Assembly (NCBI GenBank): GCA_963805525.1
Contig: CAWDUT010000006.1
Span: forward strand, 372,001 to 436,000
Direction: 5' to 3'
DNA length: 64,000 nucleotides
Source of the DNA: DASQFQ01 sp963805525
GTDB taxonomy: Bacteria; Actinomycetota; Thermoleophilia; Solirubrobacterales; Solirubrobacteraceae
In this document: positions 23,980 to 32,657 of the stretch, in pieces
Position numbering within the stretch: the stretch's first letter is position 1
Layout of the letters: every line of letters starts with the position of its first letter
Translations under genes and position numbers: made by a program
Notes under the pieces: generated by a model
The model's input: the letters and a program-made list of their open reading frames with translations, nothing else
The model's database searches: none
What the model was told of the DNA's origin: nothing

Positions 23980-24806
23980 TGGTGGTGCGGCGGGAGCTCC
24001 GCCTGGTCGACGGGCGCACGCTGTGCGCCTACGACACCGGCGGTGCGCAGGCGCCCGCGCTCGTGTGGCACCACGGCTCTCCGCAGAGCGGCGCCCCCTT
24101 GACGCCGTTGGTCGAAGCCACCGCCCGGCGCGGCATCCGGCTCGTCACCTACGGCCGCCCGAGCTACGGCGGCTCGACCCCGCAGCCGGGCCGCGACGTC
24201 GCCTCCGCGGCGGGCGACGTGGCGCAGATCGCCGACGCGCTCGGGCTCGAGCGCTTCGCGGTGATGGGCGCGTCGGGTGGCGGGCCGCCCGCGCTCGCCT
24301 GCGCCGCGCTGATGCCCGAGCGGGTCACCGGGGTGGTGTGCCTCGCCGGGCTCGCGCCGTACACGGGCGATCCCGACTGGTTCGACGGCATGATCGATCC
24401 CGGCGGCCCGAAGGCGGCGCTGGAGGGGCGCGAGGCCCGCGCCCGCTACGCCGAGACGGCCGAGTTCGACGAGCGCAGCTTCACCGCCGCGGACCACGAC
24501 ACCCTCGCGGGCGCCTGGAAGTCGCTCGGCGAGGACGCGGGCCACGCCGGCACCACCTGGCCCGATGGGCTCGTCGACGACGACGTCGCCTCCGTCAGGC
24601 CGTGGGGCTTCGAGCTCGAGCAGGTCGAGGCGCCCGTTCTGGTCGTGCAGGGCGGCGAGGACAGGGTCATCCCCGCCGCGCACGCGCGGCTGCTGCTCGA
24701 TGGCTGCCCGCGCGCCGAGCTGTGGCTGCGACCGCGTGACGGGCACATCTCGATCCTGGCCGCGGTGCCGCTGGCGCTGGACTGGCTGCGGATCTACGCG
24801 ACCTGA
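23979..24806 (+). CDS. Alpha/beta hydrolase
   Basis: A 275-residue single-domain alpha/beta hydrolase. The oxyanion segment is WHHGSPQSG near residue 30, the nucleophile elbow MGASGGGPPAL (Ser in GASGG) near 95, a later Asp in VQGGEDRVIP and the catalytic His in PRDGHISIL. The lid is short. Substrate unknown. The ATG overlaps the upstream stop and the gene converges on another alpha/beta hydrolase, overlapping its end by 13 bases. Confidence 0.87.
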   Translation: MVVRRELRLVDGRTLCAYDTGGAQAPALVWHHGSPQSGAPLTPLVEATARRGIRLVTYGRPSYGGSTPQPGRDVASAAGDVAQIADALGLERFAVMGASGGGPPALACAALMPERVTGVVCLAGLAPYTGDPDWFDGMIDPGGPKAALEGREARARYAETAEFDERSFTAADHDTLAGAWKSLGEDAGHAGTTWPDGLVDDDVASVRPWGFELEQVEAPVLVVQGGEDRVIPAAHARLLLDGCPRAELWLRPRDGHISILAAVPLALDWLRIYAT

Positions 24807-25660
24807 CGAACGAGCTCGGCAAGCTCGAGGTCGAAACGGCCCGAGTCCTCCATGAACGGCATGTGGCCGGTGTTCTCGTACCAGGACGCACGCGCCGTCG
24901 GGCACACCGCCAGCACGTGCTCACCCATCGAGGGCAGCACGATCGCGTCGGCGAGCCCGTGGGTGAGCAGCACCGGGACGGACAGCCGAGAGAGGACCTC
25001 GCTGGCGTCGATCTCGCGCGCGAACAGCGCGCCCCTGACCTCGCTCGGCACGACCATGTTCCAGCACAGCGCCGTGCTCCAGTCGTGGTCGCTCAGCGGC
25101 CGGACCGTGCAGGCGCGCAGGAAGCGGAGCATCGCGGCGATGTTCCTGGGCAGGTCGGAGCCGCACGCGTCGCCGGCGTTCTCGAGCAGGCCCGGCCCGA
25201 TGTGCTCGAAAGTCGATGTGCGCAGCACCGCACCGCCCACGAGGTCGACGGCGGCGATCGCCGAATCGCCGTAGGCCGCGAGGTAGTCGGTCACCACGTA
25301 GCCGCCGTAGGACCACGCGACGAGCACCGGCCGGTCGAGCTCCAGCCGGTCGATGACCGCGTGGAGGTCCTCGGCCCACAGCCGAGCGTCGACGTACGCG
25401 CCGGCGTCGAGCGGCTTCTCCGACATGCCATGGCCGCGCAGGTCGAGGGTGACGAGCCGGAACTCGTCGGCGAGCAGGCCTGCGATCTGCCGCGACCAGC
25501 ACAGCTGGGACTGCGACCAGCCGTGCACGAACACGATCGGCCGGCCCTCGCGCCCGCCCCACTCCCGTACGTGCAGCCGGAGCCCGCCGCCGCCCCGCAC
25601 ATCGTGCGTCGCGATCGGCTCGTCCACCTGCGCGCCGTCGATGATCACCGTGCGCTCCAT
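24794..25660 (-). CDS. Alpha/beta hydrolase (haloperoxidase/esterase-like)
   Basis: A 288-residue hydrolase resembling non-haem chloroperoxidases and esterases. It has the oxyanion motif FVHGWSQSQLCW near residue 44, DLRGHGMSEKP near 73, the nucleophile region VAWSYGGYVV near 110 and the His in ENTGHMPFME near 265. Substrate cannot be inferred. It lies downstream of a hydrolase-LuxR fusion gene on the same strand, 42 bases away, so the two may share a transcript. Confidence 0.86.
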   Translation of the reverse strand: MERTVIIDGAQVDEPIATHDVRGGGGLRLHVREWGGREGRPIVFVHGWSQSQLCWSRQIAGLLADEFRLVTLDLRGHGMSEKPLDAGAYVDARLWAEDLHAVIDRLELDRPVLVAWSYGGYVVTDYLAAYGDSAIAAVDLVGGAVLRTSTFEHIGPGLLENAGDACGSDLPRNIAAMLRFLRACTVRPLSDHDWSTALCWNMVVPSEVRGALFAREIDASEVLSRLSVPVLLTHGLADAIVLPSMGEHVLAVCPTARASWYENTGHMPFMEDSGRFDLELAELVRQVA

Positions 25661-25702
25661 CTTCCGACCTCCTGTGCGGCGTTGCTGCTGCTTGCCGCGA
25701 CG

Positions 25703-26818
25703 CTACGGGCGTGGGCCCGCCGCGGCATCGGTGCCATCACGCATCCCGCCGGGGGTCGCGTGGCGGGCTGCACGTAGCGTCTCGGAGAAGCGCACTGCGG
25801 CGGCGGCGCGCCCCGCCTTGCCGGAGACGCGCAGCTTCGCGTACACGTTGGAGAGGTGGCGCTCGACCGTGCGCACGCTGAGCGTCAGCCGCTCGGCGAT
25901 CGCCTCGTTGGTGAGGCCCGCGGCCACGAGCTCCATGACCTCGAGCTCGCGCGGGCTCAGGTCGACCCGCTCTGGCGCGGCCGGCTCGGACCCGAGGAAC
26001 GCGCGCAGCTCGTTCACGAACGCGTGCCAGGCCGGCTCGTCGGCGAGCAGGATGTGGTTCGCCGACTCGAGCAGCACGAAGCGGGCGCCGGGGATGCGCG
26101 CGGCGAGCAGCCGGCCCTCCTCGACCGGGACGACGCGGTCCCCGCGCGCGTGCGCGATCAGCGTCGGCGCGGTCACGCGCGACGCGACGTCGAGCACGTC
26201 GATCTCGTTGCGCGCCTCGTACAGCCGCACCGCGATCTCGCCCGAGGTCGAGCGACGCTGCTGCTCGTCGTACCACGCCATCTGCTCCGGCGTCCCCTCC
26301 GGGAGGAAGAGCATGCTGAACATCCGGCGGAAGGCCGGGTTCGCGTCCGTCCAGCCGGCGCGGATCGCCGACGCCATCGCCTCGGCATGCGCGCGCGCCT
26401 CGCCGCCGCGCAAGTTCCGGCCCCGCGCGTAGCCGCCGCAGAGCACGAGCCGGCTGACCCGCTCGGGATGCCGGGCCGCGTACACGAGCGCGATCGCCGC
26501 GCCCTGCGAGACCCCGAGGAGCGTGAACCGCTCGACGCCCGCGGCGTCGACGACCGTTTCGAGGTCGGAGACCCACGTCTCCACGGACAGCTCGCCGAGC
26601 TCGTGGTCGGAGAGCCCGCAGCCGCGCTCGTCATAGCGGACCAGCGTGTGCCCATCGCTCAGCTCGGCGAGCCAGTGCCGCCACACCGGGCTCTCCCAGT
26701 CGAAGTCCAGATGCGTCAGCCAGGTCGCGGGCCGAACGATCGGCGGCCCGCTCCCGTGAACCGCGTACGCGAGCCCGACGCCATCTCCAGCGGTGCAGAA
26801 GCGAACCTGCTGCGCCAC
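25703..26818 (-). CDS. Alpha/beta hydrolase fused to a LuxR-type HTH domain
   Basis: A 371-residue protein. Residues 1-275 are an alpha/beta hydrolase with the elbow LLGVSQGAAIAL, Asp in HARGDRVVP and His in LESANHILL. Residues 290-355 are a LuxR/FixJ HTH: LSPRELEVMELVAAGLTNEAIAERL, then SVRTVERHLSNVYAKL. Such fusions are thought to sense a small hydrolysable or binding ligand through the hydrolase fold and then regulate transcription. GTG at 26818 starts 10 bases after the upstream regulator gene. Possible targets are the neighbouring hydrolase genes. Confidence 0.88.
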   Translation of the reverse strand: MAQQVRFCTAGDGVGLAYAVHGSGPPIVRPATWLTHLDFDWESPVWRHWLAELSDGHTLVRYDERGCGLSDHELGELSVETWVSDLETVVDAAGVERFTLLGVSQGAAIALVYAARHPERVSRLVLCGGYARGRNLRGGEARAHAEAMASAIRAGWTDANPAFRRMFSMLFLPEGTPEQMAWYDEQQRRSTSGEIAVRLYEARNEIDVLDVASRVTAPTLIAHARGDRVVPVEEGRLLAARIPGARFVLLESANHILLADEPAWHAFVNELRAFLGSEPAAPERVDLSPRELEVMELVAAGLTNEAIAERLTLSVRTVERHLSNVYAKLRVSGKAGRAAAAVRFSETLRAARHATPGGMRDGTDAAAGPRP

Positions 26819-26828
26819 GAGAGCGCGC

Positions 26829-27428
26829 TTACTCGGCCGCCTCGGGGCTGCGGCCGCGGCGCGCGGCCTCGAACAGCATCATCACGAGCGCAACGTCCTT
26901 GGTCTCTCCGGTGTGGGGATGGAGGGCGATGCGCTCCGTCGCGGCCTCCTCGATCTTGTCGAGCTGGGCGAGGATCCGCAGGCACGCCTGGGAGACATCC
27001 TCGAAGCCGCGGGCGTCGAGGTGGAGCGCGGCGCGGGTGAGGTGGGCGTCGCCGTCGTCGAACCCTCCGGCCTCGCTGGCCGCCTTCGCGTAGGCGTCGA
27101 TCGTCTCCAGCGAGGCTGAGACGGCGGCCTGCTTGGCGATCGCCGGAGCGGCGGCCCACGCCTCGTCGGACACGCTCGGGCGCTCCCGCGCGCGGTAGTG
27201 GTGCTCGACGGCGCCGCGGACGCGGCTCTCGGCCACGAGCTCGATCAGGCCCAGGCGCTCGAGCGTGCGCACGTGGTACGCGGTCGTCCCCAGCGTCGAG
27301 CCGAGCCAGCCGGAAAGCTCCACGGGGCTCGCCGACCGCTCGTCGAGCAGCGCGAGGATGCGGACGCGCAGCGGATGGCTCATCGCCTTCACGTACCGCG
27401 GGTCGTCGATGTTCGTGATCGGTTTCAC
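26829..27428 (-). CDS. ArsR/HTH_20-type transcriptional regulator
   Basis: A 199-residue regulator. The N-terminal winged helix is DPRYVKAMSHPLRVRILALLDER followed by TLGTTAYHVRTLERLGLIELV. The rest is a helical region rich in Ala and Glu, with acidic and His residues that could bind ligand. The first 14 residues end a run shared with many actinobacterial helix_turn_helix-20 proteins. It begins an apparent minus-strand unit with the hydrolase-LuxR fusion and the hydrolase. ATG at 27428. Confidence 0.83.
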   Translation of the reverse strand: MKPITNIDDPRYVKAMSHPLRVRILALLDERSASPVELSGWLGSTLGTTAYHVRTLERLGLIELVAESRVRGAVEHHYRARERPSVSDEAWAAAPAIAKQAAVSASLETIDAYAKAASEAGGFDDGDAHLTRAALHLDARGFEDVSQACLRILAQLDKIEEAATERIALHPHTGETKDVALVMMLFEAARRGRSPEAAE

Positions 27429-27564
27429 GAAGACCTCAACAGTAATGGCGATGCCTCCTCCGTAACAAACCGAGTGCCCGGCAGGGTCATCCCTCCATGC
27501 CCAACGCTCATGAGCGACGCGAGAGGAGGTCCCGATGATCTGGCGCCCCTAGAACCGTCCACGT

Positions 27565-27958
27565 TCAGAAGCGTCCCGGCCATTGCGCGGCCGGGACGAT
27601 CGTCGCTCGCATCGTCTCGCCCGTCACCGACCGGCCCCGCCGGCGAGCGATCGGCGCGACCGTGACCGCCAGCGCCCGCTGAACCACGCGTGGCGGGCGC
27701 TCGAAGACGATCTCGTCGGCGAACGCCTCCGCGAGCAGCGCGGCATCCGCGAGCTTCGGCATCCCCTTGGCGTTGGTGCGCCCCAGCACGGCGAGGGCCC
27801 GCGACCGCGCCGCCGGGCACGGCCAGCAGCTCGCCCACCGCCCGCTCGGCAGTGTGCTCGACCACCCGCGCGTACTCGCCCGTCACCGGGTTGTGCACGA
27901 CCGTCCCGGCGGGGAACAGCACGCGCAGCTCCGACGAGGACAGCTGAGGGGTGGTCAT
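27565..27958 (-). pseudogene. Cupin-type protein remnant: core deleted and frameshifted
   Basis: The first 55 codons (from ATG 27958) read SELRVLFPAGTVVHNPVTGEYARV and VPGGAVAGP, the usual start of a cupin protein just before the metal-binding beta-barrel. The barrel is absent. In another frame the sequence resumes with GRTNAKGMPKLADAALLAEAF and RPPRVVQRAL, typical of the C-terminus of such proteins. The joint is near 27800. The internal deletion removed the metal-ligand region and shifted the frame, so no functional protein is expected. The family reading rests on pattern memory. Confidence 0.6.
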
Positions 27959-27988
27959 GGGCCGATGCTCTCACGCCGAAAGGGAGGG

Positions 27989-28034
27989 AGTGGGGCGGGC
28001 GCAGCATCCTTGCGTCATCCGTGCCCGCCCCACT
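27989..28034. terminator. Long-stem hairpin between pseudogene and kinase gene
   Basis: A perfect 12-bp stem, agtggggcgggc (27989-28000) with gcccgccccact (28023-28034), has a 22-base loop. It lies downstream of the minus-strand kinase gene, beyond a second hairpin, and upstream of the cupin remnant. It probably insulates the two units; no T-tract is evident. Confidence 0.45.
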
Positions 28035-28050
28035 GTCTGTATCGGCGGTT

Positions 28051-28069
28051 CCCGGTCGCTTCGACCGGG
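28051..28069 (-). terminator. Hairpin after the kinase gene
   Basis: A perfect 8-bp stem with a 3-base loop (cccggtcg-ctt-cgaccggg) starts 18 bases beyond the stop of the minus-strand phosphotransferase. Position and compactness suggest transcription termination. Confidence 0.5.
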
Positions 28070-28087
28070 GGTCTGGACGTATGGCGG

Positions 28088-29023
28088 TCAGCCGGCCAGG
28101 AGGGCCGCGATCCCGTCCCGGGTCAGCGGCTGGTCGACGAACTCGCGGACCCAGCCCTCGTTGTCGGCGCGCTCGGCCTCGGTATCGGCCGCGAGCCAGC
28201 GCCGGCACCCCTCGACGAGGATGTGCGAGAGCTGCGCGATCACCATCCCGAAGTCGGTCGCGTCCTCGACCCGCCCCGGGCCGCCCGCCTCCGCGTAAGC
28301 GGCGCGGATGAGCGACGCCCGCCGCGGCTCCGCGCCATACTCGACGAGCACCACGGCGAGCTCCTGCGAGGGGTCGGCGAGCCCGGCGTTGTCGAAGTCG
28401 AAGACGCACAGGCCGCCGTCGTGCGCGCGCCGGACGTTGTCGGCCCAGAGGTCGCGATGGCACGTGCGCAGCTCCCGCGGCGGCCCGCCGAGGTACGCCT
28501 CGAGCGCGACCAGCTCCGGAAGCAGCGCGTCGAGCTCGTCGGCGAAGGGCGCGCGGCGTTCGCGGAGCGACCCGACCAGCTCGGCCCATCGCGCCGCCCC
28601 GACCGGCTCCGTGTACCACGGGTCGACGCCGATCGAGCCAGCGAAGCCGACACGGTGGAGGCCGGCGACGAGCTGCCCGACCGCCACCGGATCGAGGCCC
28701 GGATCCGCGTCGTGGAGGTCGACCCAGGCGTGCAGCCTGACCCGCACCCCACCGCAGTCGGCGATCACCTCGCCCGTCTGCGTCCGCCGCACCGCGGGCG
28801 TCGCGATGCCGGCGGCGAGCACGGCTTCCTGGAACGCCGCGCCCTCGAGCAGCTCGGCCACTGGGTCATCGCCGACCTGCTTGACCGCCCAGCTCCCGCG
28901 CTCCGTGTCCAGCCGCCAGATCGACCCGAGCCGGCCGCTCGCGACGGGCCCGCCCGACAGCCGCCCCCACGAGCCGAGGCCGAACGCATCGAGGATGCAC
29001 GGGACGTGATCGCCGGTGAGCAC
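28088..29023 (-). CDS. APH-family phosphotransferase
   Basis: A 311-residue kinase of the aminoglycoside/homoserine kinase-like fold. The catalytic loop is TCHRDLWADNV (H-x-D-x-x-x-x-N) near residue 197 and the metal Asp is in FDFDNAG near 218. The N-terminal nucleotide-binding part with SWAVKQVG (Lys) is near 45. Substrate unknown; drug resistance should not be assumed, since most members act on sugars, amino sugars or choline. GTG at 29023 is the first start after the stop of the upstream DUF4386 gene, whose end it nearly touches. Confidence 0.82.
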   Translation of the reverse strand: MLTGDHVPCILDAFGLGSWGRLSGGPVASGRLGSIWRLDTERGSWAVKQVGDDPVAELLEGAAFQEAVLAAGIATPAVRRTQTGEVIADCGGVRVRLHAWVDLHDADPGLDPVAVGQLVAGLHRVGFAGSIGVDPWYTEPVGAARWAELVGSLRERRAPFADELDALLPELVALEAYLGGPPRELRTCHRDLWADNVRRAHDGGLCVFDFDNAGLADPSQELAVVLVEYGAEPRRASLIRAAYAEAGGPGRVEDATDFGMVIAQLSHILVEGCRRWLAADTEAERADNEGWVREFVDQPLTRDGIAALLAG

Positions 29024-29031
29024 GCGCGCAG

Positions 29032-29739
29032 TTACGCGGGCCTCACCACGGCGTCGGCCTGCAGGATCGGAGCCGAGGGCCGGAAGCCCTTGAAGGTGCA
29101 GTAGAGGCCGAGGAACAGCTCCCACAGGAACTCCGGGATGGTCAGGACGCCTTGCAGCCCGTGCAGCGTGTCGCTCGGCTGGTTGCCGCCGAGCAGGATG
29201 GCGGTCCCGGACAGGATGATCAGCGGCCCGCCGATGAGGCCGAGCCAGGCCACGCGGCGCGGCACCAGACCCGTGCGGTACATCAGGTAGCCGAGGATCA
29301 ACCCGTTCCCCCATCCGACCACCCAGCCCGGGCCGAGGAGGAACGTCCAGTCCTTGATCGCCGCAAGCGTGAACGCGACCGTGCCCTCGGACGGACCGGC
29401 AACCTGGTTCCGCAGCGTGACGATCCCGAGCACCGAGACGATGCCGACGAGAATGAACGTGCATTCGAACACGCGTGCCGTCACGTAGCCGATCGCGAGC
29501 TCTTCGTTGAACCTCCTCATGATCGGGACGATCACGACCGCGGTGCCGATGTTCGCGATGATGAGCAGCAGCTCCAGCAGAGCGCCGAACAGGACCTGCT
29601 TGTCGTCCCCGGCACCCGCGACGAAGGCGACGGGGTGGTCGAGCATGGGGGCGTAGAGCAGCGCCGCCGTGATGGACGTGGCGAACGTGATGAGGTAGAG
29701 CACGCCGAAGACTCGTGCTCGCTTCTGATCGTGGGTCAT
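29032..29739 (-). CDS. DUF4386 membrane protein
   Basis: A 235-residue integral membrane protein with about six hydrophobic helices. It opens with the family pattern KRARVFGVLYLITFATSI and has GALLELLLIIANIGTAVVIVPI near residue 52 and a late PEFLWELFLGLYCTFKGF. DUF4386 proteins are common in actinobacteria and have no assigned function. It is followed after 8 bases by the phosphotransferase gene, so the two are probably co-transcribed. Confidence 0.88.
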   Translation of the reverse strand: MTHDQKRARVFGVLYLITFATSITAALLYAPMLDHPVAFVAGAGDDKQVLFGALLELLLIIANIGTAVVIVPIMRRFNEELAIGYVTARVFECTFILVGIVSVLGIVTLRNQVAGPSEGTVAFTLAAIKDWTFLLGPGWVVGWGNGLILGYLMYRTGLVPRRVAWLGLIGGPLIILSGTAILLGGNQPSDTLHGLQGVLTIPEFLWELFLGLYCTFKGFRPSAPILQADAVVRPA

Positions 29740-29752
29740 CGTGGAGTCGAAC

Positions 29753-30640
29753 CTATAGGGCCGGGCTGATCCAGCGCGCGGCGAGGAAGGCGGGCGGACG
29801 GTTCGAGATGCTCGCGACGACGTCGAACACCCACTGCGCCTCCTCGGCCCAGACGCTGTGGATGTTGAAGCGCGTGGGGCGGCCGTCCGCGCCGCGGACG
29901 ATCAGGACGCGGTAGCGCGACTCGGTGTACGCGCCCGAGTACCACTCGAGCACCTCGAGGTCGGCGAGCCGCGAGGACATGTGCAGGCGATGCCGCGGGC
30001 GCCGCAGCCACGAGCGGCGGTGGAACAGCAGTCGCTGATCCGTCACGGTGATGAAGCCGCGCTTGAACATCCAGAACCCCGCGAGCCCGAGCGTGAGCAC
30101 CCAGACGAGCCGTCGCCACCCGTGCGGCACGAGCAGCGCGCGGGAGCTCACCAGCCGCTGCTCGCCCGGCAGCAGGTCCGCGCTGATGGCCGCCTGCCAG
30201 CGCGCGTACTGACGCGGCTTCGTCCGCTTCCACAGCCGCTCGGCGGCCTGGCTCGCGAAGCCGAGGCCGGTGTCGGCCAGGCTGCCGCTGCCGGACAGCA
30301 CGACGCCGGCACCGCCGCCCAGCGCATCGTTGCCGGTCTGCGCCCACCGCCCCGGCTCGTCGAATGACGCGTACGAGGCCGCCTGCGGCGCGCGCAGCTG
30401 CGCGTCGAGCTCGCGCGCCTCGCGGATGTGTCCCCACGTCGAGACCGCGAGAATCGCGGCGACGAGCGCGAACAGCGGCCGCTCGGACGCCGCGAGGTAG
30501 GCGAACCACACGACGGCGAGCGCTGAGCCCGCGCTCCAGGCGCGCGACCAGTTCCGGCGCCGCCGCGTGGGGAGGTTGGAGAGCTCGGCCGCCCGCAGGT
30601 CCTTGAGGCGCCACTCGGGCGCGAGCATGCTCTGCGACAT
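29753..30640 (-). CDS. Membrane protein with a PH-like C-terminal domain
   Basis: A 295-residue protein starting MSQSMLAPEWRLKDL. Two adjacent hydrophobic segments lie at residues 36-70 and another at 178-195. The third is followed by RGFITVTDQRLLFHRRSW, the kind of start seen in bacterial PH-like (bPH2) domains. The family is not securely recognised. It shares a short divergent region (81 bases) with the plus-strand phosphodiesterase and ends 13 bases before the DUF4386 start. Confidence 0.7.
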   Translation of the reverse strand: MSQSMLAPEWRLKDLRAAELSNLPTRRRRNWSRAWSAGSALAVVWFAYLAASERPLFALVAAILAVSTWGHIREARELDAQLRAPQAASYASFDEPGRWAQTGNDALGGGAGVVLSGSGSLADTGLGFASQAAERLWKRTKPRQYARWQAAISADLLPGEQRLVSSRALLVPHGWRRLVWVLTLGLAGFWMFKRGFITVTDQRLLFHRRSWLRRPRHRLHMSSRLADLEVLEWYSGAYTESRYRVLIVRGADGRPTRFNIHSVWAEEAQWVFDVVASISNRPPAFLAARWISPAL

Positions 30641-30721
30641 GCCCGCAACGGTCGCGGCCGGCGGGCCCGCGCGCCATCCACCGATCGGTTGAAGGCGCTC
30701 ACCCCGGTTAGGGTTCGGCGC

Positions 30722-31468
30722 GTGGTCGTAGCGGTGTTCGGCGACGCGCACGGGCATGCCGAAGCGCTTGACGCGGTGATCGCCGCGGCCGAGGCGTGCG
30801 ATGCGCAGGAGCTGTGGTCGCTGGGGGACATGATCGGGCGCGGTCCCGACTTCGAGCACGTCGTGACCCGCACGCGCGAGCGCTGCGCGGTGGCGCTGAT
30901 GGGCAACCACGACTACGGCGCGACGGGATCGGCCGAGCCCACCCGGTTCGGCAAACCAGGCTCGCCGGCCGTGCGGTCGATCGAGCTCGCCCGCGACCTC
31001 CTCAGCGGTCCGCACGTCGAGTGGATGCGCTCGCGCAAGCCCGCGGCGCGACGCGGCGACGTCCAGCTCTGGCACGGCGGTCCGCGCAACGCCGTGCACG
31101 AGTACGTCGGCGCCTCCAACGCGGCAGCCTGCCTCGCGGTCCAGCGCGCCGCGCTCGGGCTGGTCGGCCACACCCACGTCGCGGCCGCGTGGCGGCAGAC
31201 GGCGCGCGGTGCCGAAGCGGTCAAGGTCCGGGTCGGCGAACCGCTGAATCTCACGGGCGGGAAGTGGCTGCTGAATCCGGGAGCGGTGGGCGCGCCCGCA
31301 CCGTCGCGGGCCCGCTGGTGGAGCGCCCTCGACGTCCAGGCGGCCGACGGCGCGTACTGGCTGCTGCTCGACCTCGAACGGCGCACCGCGACCTGGCGGC
31401 GCGCACCGTACGACCCGGCGCCGGCGCGCCTGCGAGCCCGCGCGCTCGGCATCGACGAGGTCGGTTGA
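30722..31468 (+). CDS. Metallophosphoesterase (calcineurin-like)
   Basis: A 248-residue cytoplasmic phosphoesterase. The motifs in order are FGDAHGHAEALDAV (D-x-H), LGDMIGRGP (GD), LMGNHDYG (GNHD) and LVGHTHVAA (GHTH), with a final NPGAVGAP, as in YfcE-type phosphodiesterases or Ap4A hydrolase-like proteins. GTG at 30722 begins immediately before the conserved strand VVAVFGDAHG; the TTG upstream (30689) would add 11 residues with no homology. Substrate is not deducible. Confidence 0.9.
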   Translation: MVVAVFGDAHGHAEALDAVIAAAEACDAQELWSLGDMIGRGPDFEHVVTRTRERCAVALMGNHDYGATGSAEPTRFGKPGSPAVRSIELARDLLSGPHVEWMRSRKPAARRGDVQLWHGGPRNAVHEYVGASNAAACLAVQRAALGLVGHTHVAAAWRQTARGAEAVKVRVGEPLNLTGGKWLLNPGAVGAPAPSRARWWSALDVQAADGAYWLLLDLERRTATWRRAPYDPAPARLRARALGIDEVG

Positions 31469-31544
31469 TCAGAAGGAGTTCCTTCCGCCATGCGCGAACA
31501 GCGCACCTGACGAGTCCTGCCCATCGAGATGGAGGCAGCCCGCC

Positions 31545-31922
31545 GTGTCATTCACCGAAGCAATCAGCGACGCGTTCTCGAAATACGTCACGTTCAGCGG
31601 CCGCAGCTCGCGGTCGGCTTACTGGTGGTTCTACCTGTTCGGGATCCTCGTGGCGATCGCGGCGTTCCTCATCGACTTGGCGCTGGGCACGAACGGCATC
31701 ATCTATGCCCTCTCCGGGCTCGCGCTCCTGTTGCCGAGTCTCGCGGTCTTCGTCCGGCGGCTCCACGACTCCGGTCACAGCGCTTGGTGGTGGCTGATCG
31801 CGCTCGTGCCCGTTGTCGGCGCGATCGTCCTGCTCGTCTTCACCCTCCAGGGCTCCGAGCCGCCGAACCAATGGGGCAGCGGCCCAGATGAGCGAGCTCT
31901 GAGCGCGTCCGGACTCACGTAG
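31545..31922 (+). CDS. DUF805 membrane protein
   Basis: A 125-residue inner membrane protein with the DUF805 signatures YVTFSGRSSRSAYWWFYLF, VRRLHDSGHSAWWWLIAL and PNQWGSGP. It has about four hydrophobic helices. Function is unknown in the family. GTG at 31545 follows gatggaggcagcccgcc. It may be co-transcribed with the following SCO4402-type gene, 10 bases away. Confidence 0.92.
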   Translation: MSFTEAISDAFSKYVTFSGRSSRSAYWWFYLFGILVAIAAFLIDLALGTNGIIYALSGLALLLPSLAVFVRRLHDSGHSAWWWLIALVPVVGAIVLLVFTLQGSEPPNQWGSGPDERALSASGLT

Positions 31923-31932
31923 CGTTATACGC

Positions 31933-32259
31933 GTGTCGCTCGACACGCCCTGGATCCGGGACGAGCTCCGCGAGCACCTCTCGCGGCTGGCCGATCAGGC
32001 GTGGCTGCTGCACGCCACGAGCGAGCAGCTCGACGAGCTGCTGGACGCGATTGACGAGACGGGCGTCCTCGAGGACCCCGGCGACCGCATCGGCTACGTC
32101 CTGCGGGACGAGGGCGAGGCGGTCGCCATGGCCAAGGTCGGCCTGCGCCTGAACTACGCCCAGCAGGACCCGACCGAGGAAGGCTGGCGGTCGGTGGCCG
32201 AGGCGGCTCGCGCCGCGCTCGACGCGATCGACCGCAGCGAGCCGAGAGGACAGCGATGA
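31933..32259 (+). CDS. SCO4402-type hypothetical protein
   Basis: A 108-residue helical, acidic protein beginning SLDTPWIRDELREHLSRLAD, with RIGYVLRDEGEAVAMAKV in the middle and SVAEAARAALDAID at the end. This resembles the small SCO4402 family of actinobacteria, which has no known function. GTG at 31933 follows the DUF805 gene by 10 bases, and the stop overlaps the following cupin gene by ATGA, so the cluster is translated as one unit. Confidence 0.75.
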   Translation: MSLDTPWIRDELREHLSRLADQAWLLHATSEQLDELLDAIDETGVLEDPGDRIGYVLRDEGEAVAMAKVGLRLNYAQQDPTEEGWRSVAEAARAALDAIDRSEPRGQR

Positions 32260-32657
32260 CCAGCAGCGTGTACACGGTTGCGGACCGCGTCGACGCGGTC
32301 GATTTCATGGCGGACTATCCCGAGTACGGCGAACAGCGCTGGTACACGAGCGCCGTCGCGGCCGAGGAGGTCTCGTTCAGCTGGCGCAGGATGAGTCCGG
32401 GGACCGGTGGCCGCGACAGCTACGGGCATCGCCACCCGGGCCAGGAGGAGGTGTACTTCGTGATCTCGGGGGTCGTCACGTTCAAGATCGACGGCGACGT
32501 CTTCGAGGCCGGGCCGCAGACGGCGGTGCGGGTCGCCGGCGACGCGTTCCGCTCGGTCCACAACGACACCGGCGACGAGGCCGAGCTGCTGATCTTCTCG
32601 CCCCGCCTCGACGAGCCCCCGACGGAGAAGCAGGATGACTTCTGGCCATCCACCTAG
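32256..32657 (+). CDS. Cupin-domain protein
   Basis: A 133-residue single cupin. Motif 1 is YGHRHPGQEEVYFVISG (His, His, Glu) near residue 51 and motif 2 spans AVRVAGDAFRSVHND (His) near 90, so the metal ligands are present. Single-domain cupins of this size bind metal and small ligands; a specific function cannot be given. It overlaps the preceding gene by 4 bases and the next by 23 bases. Confidence 0.88.
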   Translation: MTSSVYTVADRVDAVDFMADYPEYGEQRWYTSAVAAEEVSFSWRRMSPGTGGRDSYGHRHPGQEEVYFVISGVVTFKIDGDVFEAGPQTAVRVAGDAFRSVHNDTGDEAELLIFSPRLDEPPTEKQDDFWPST

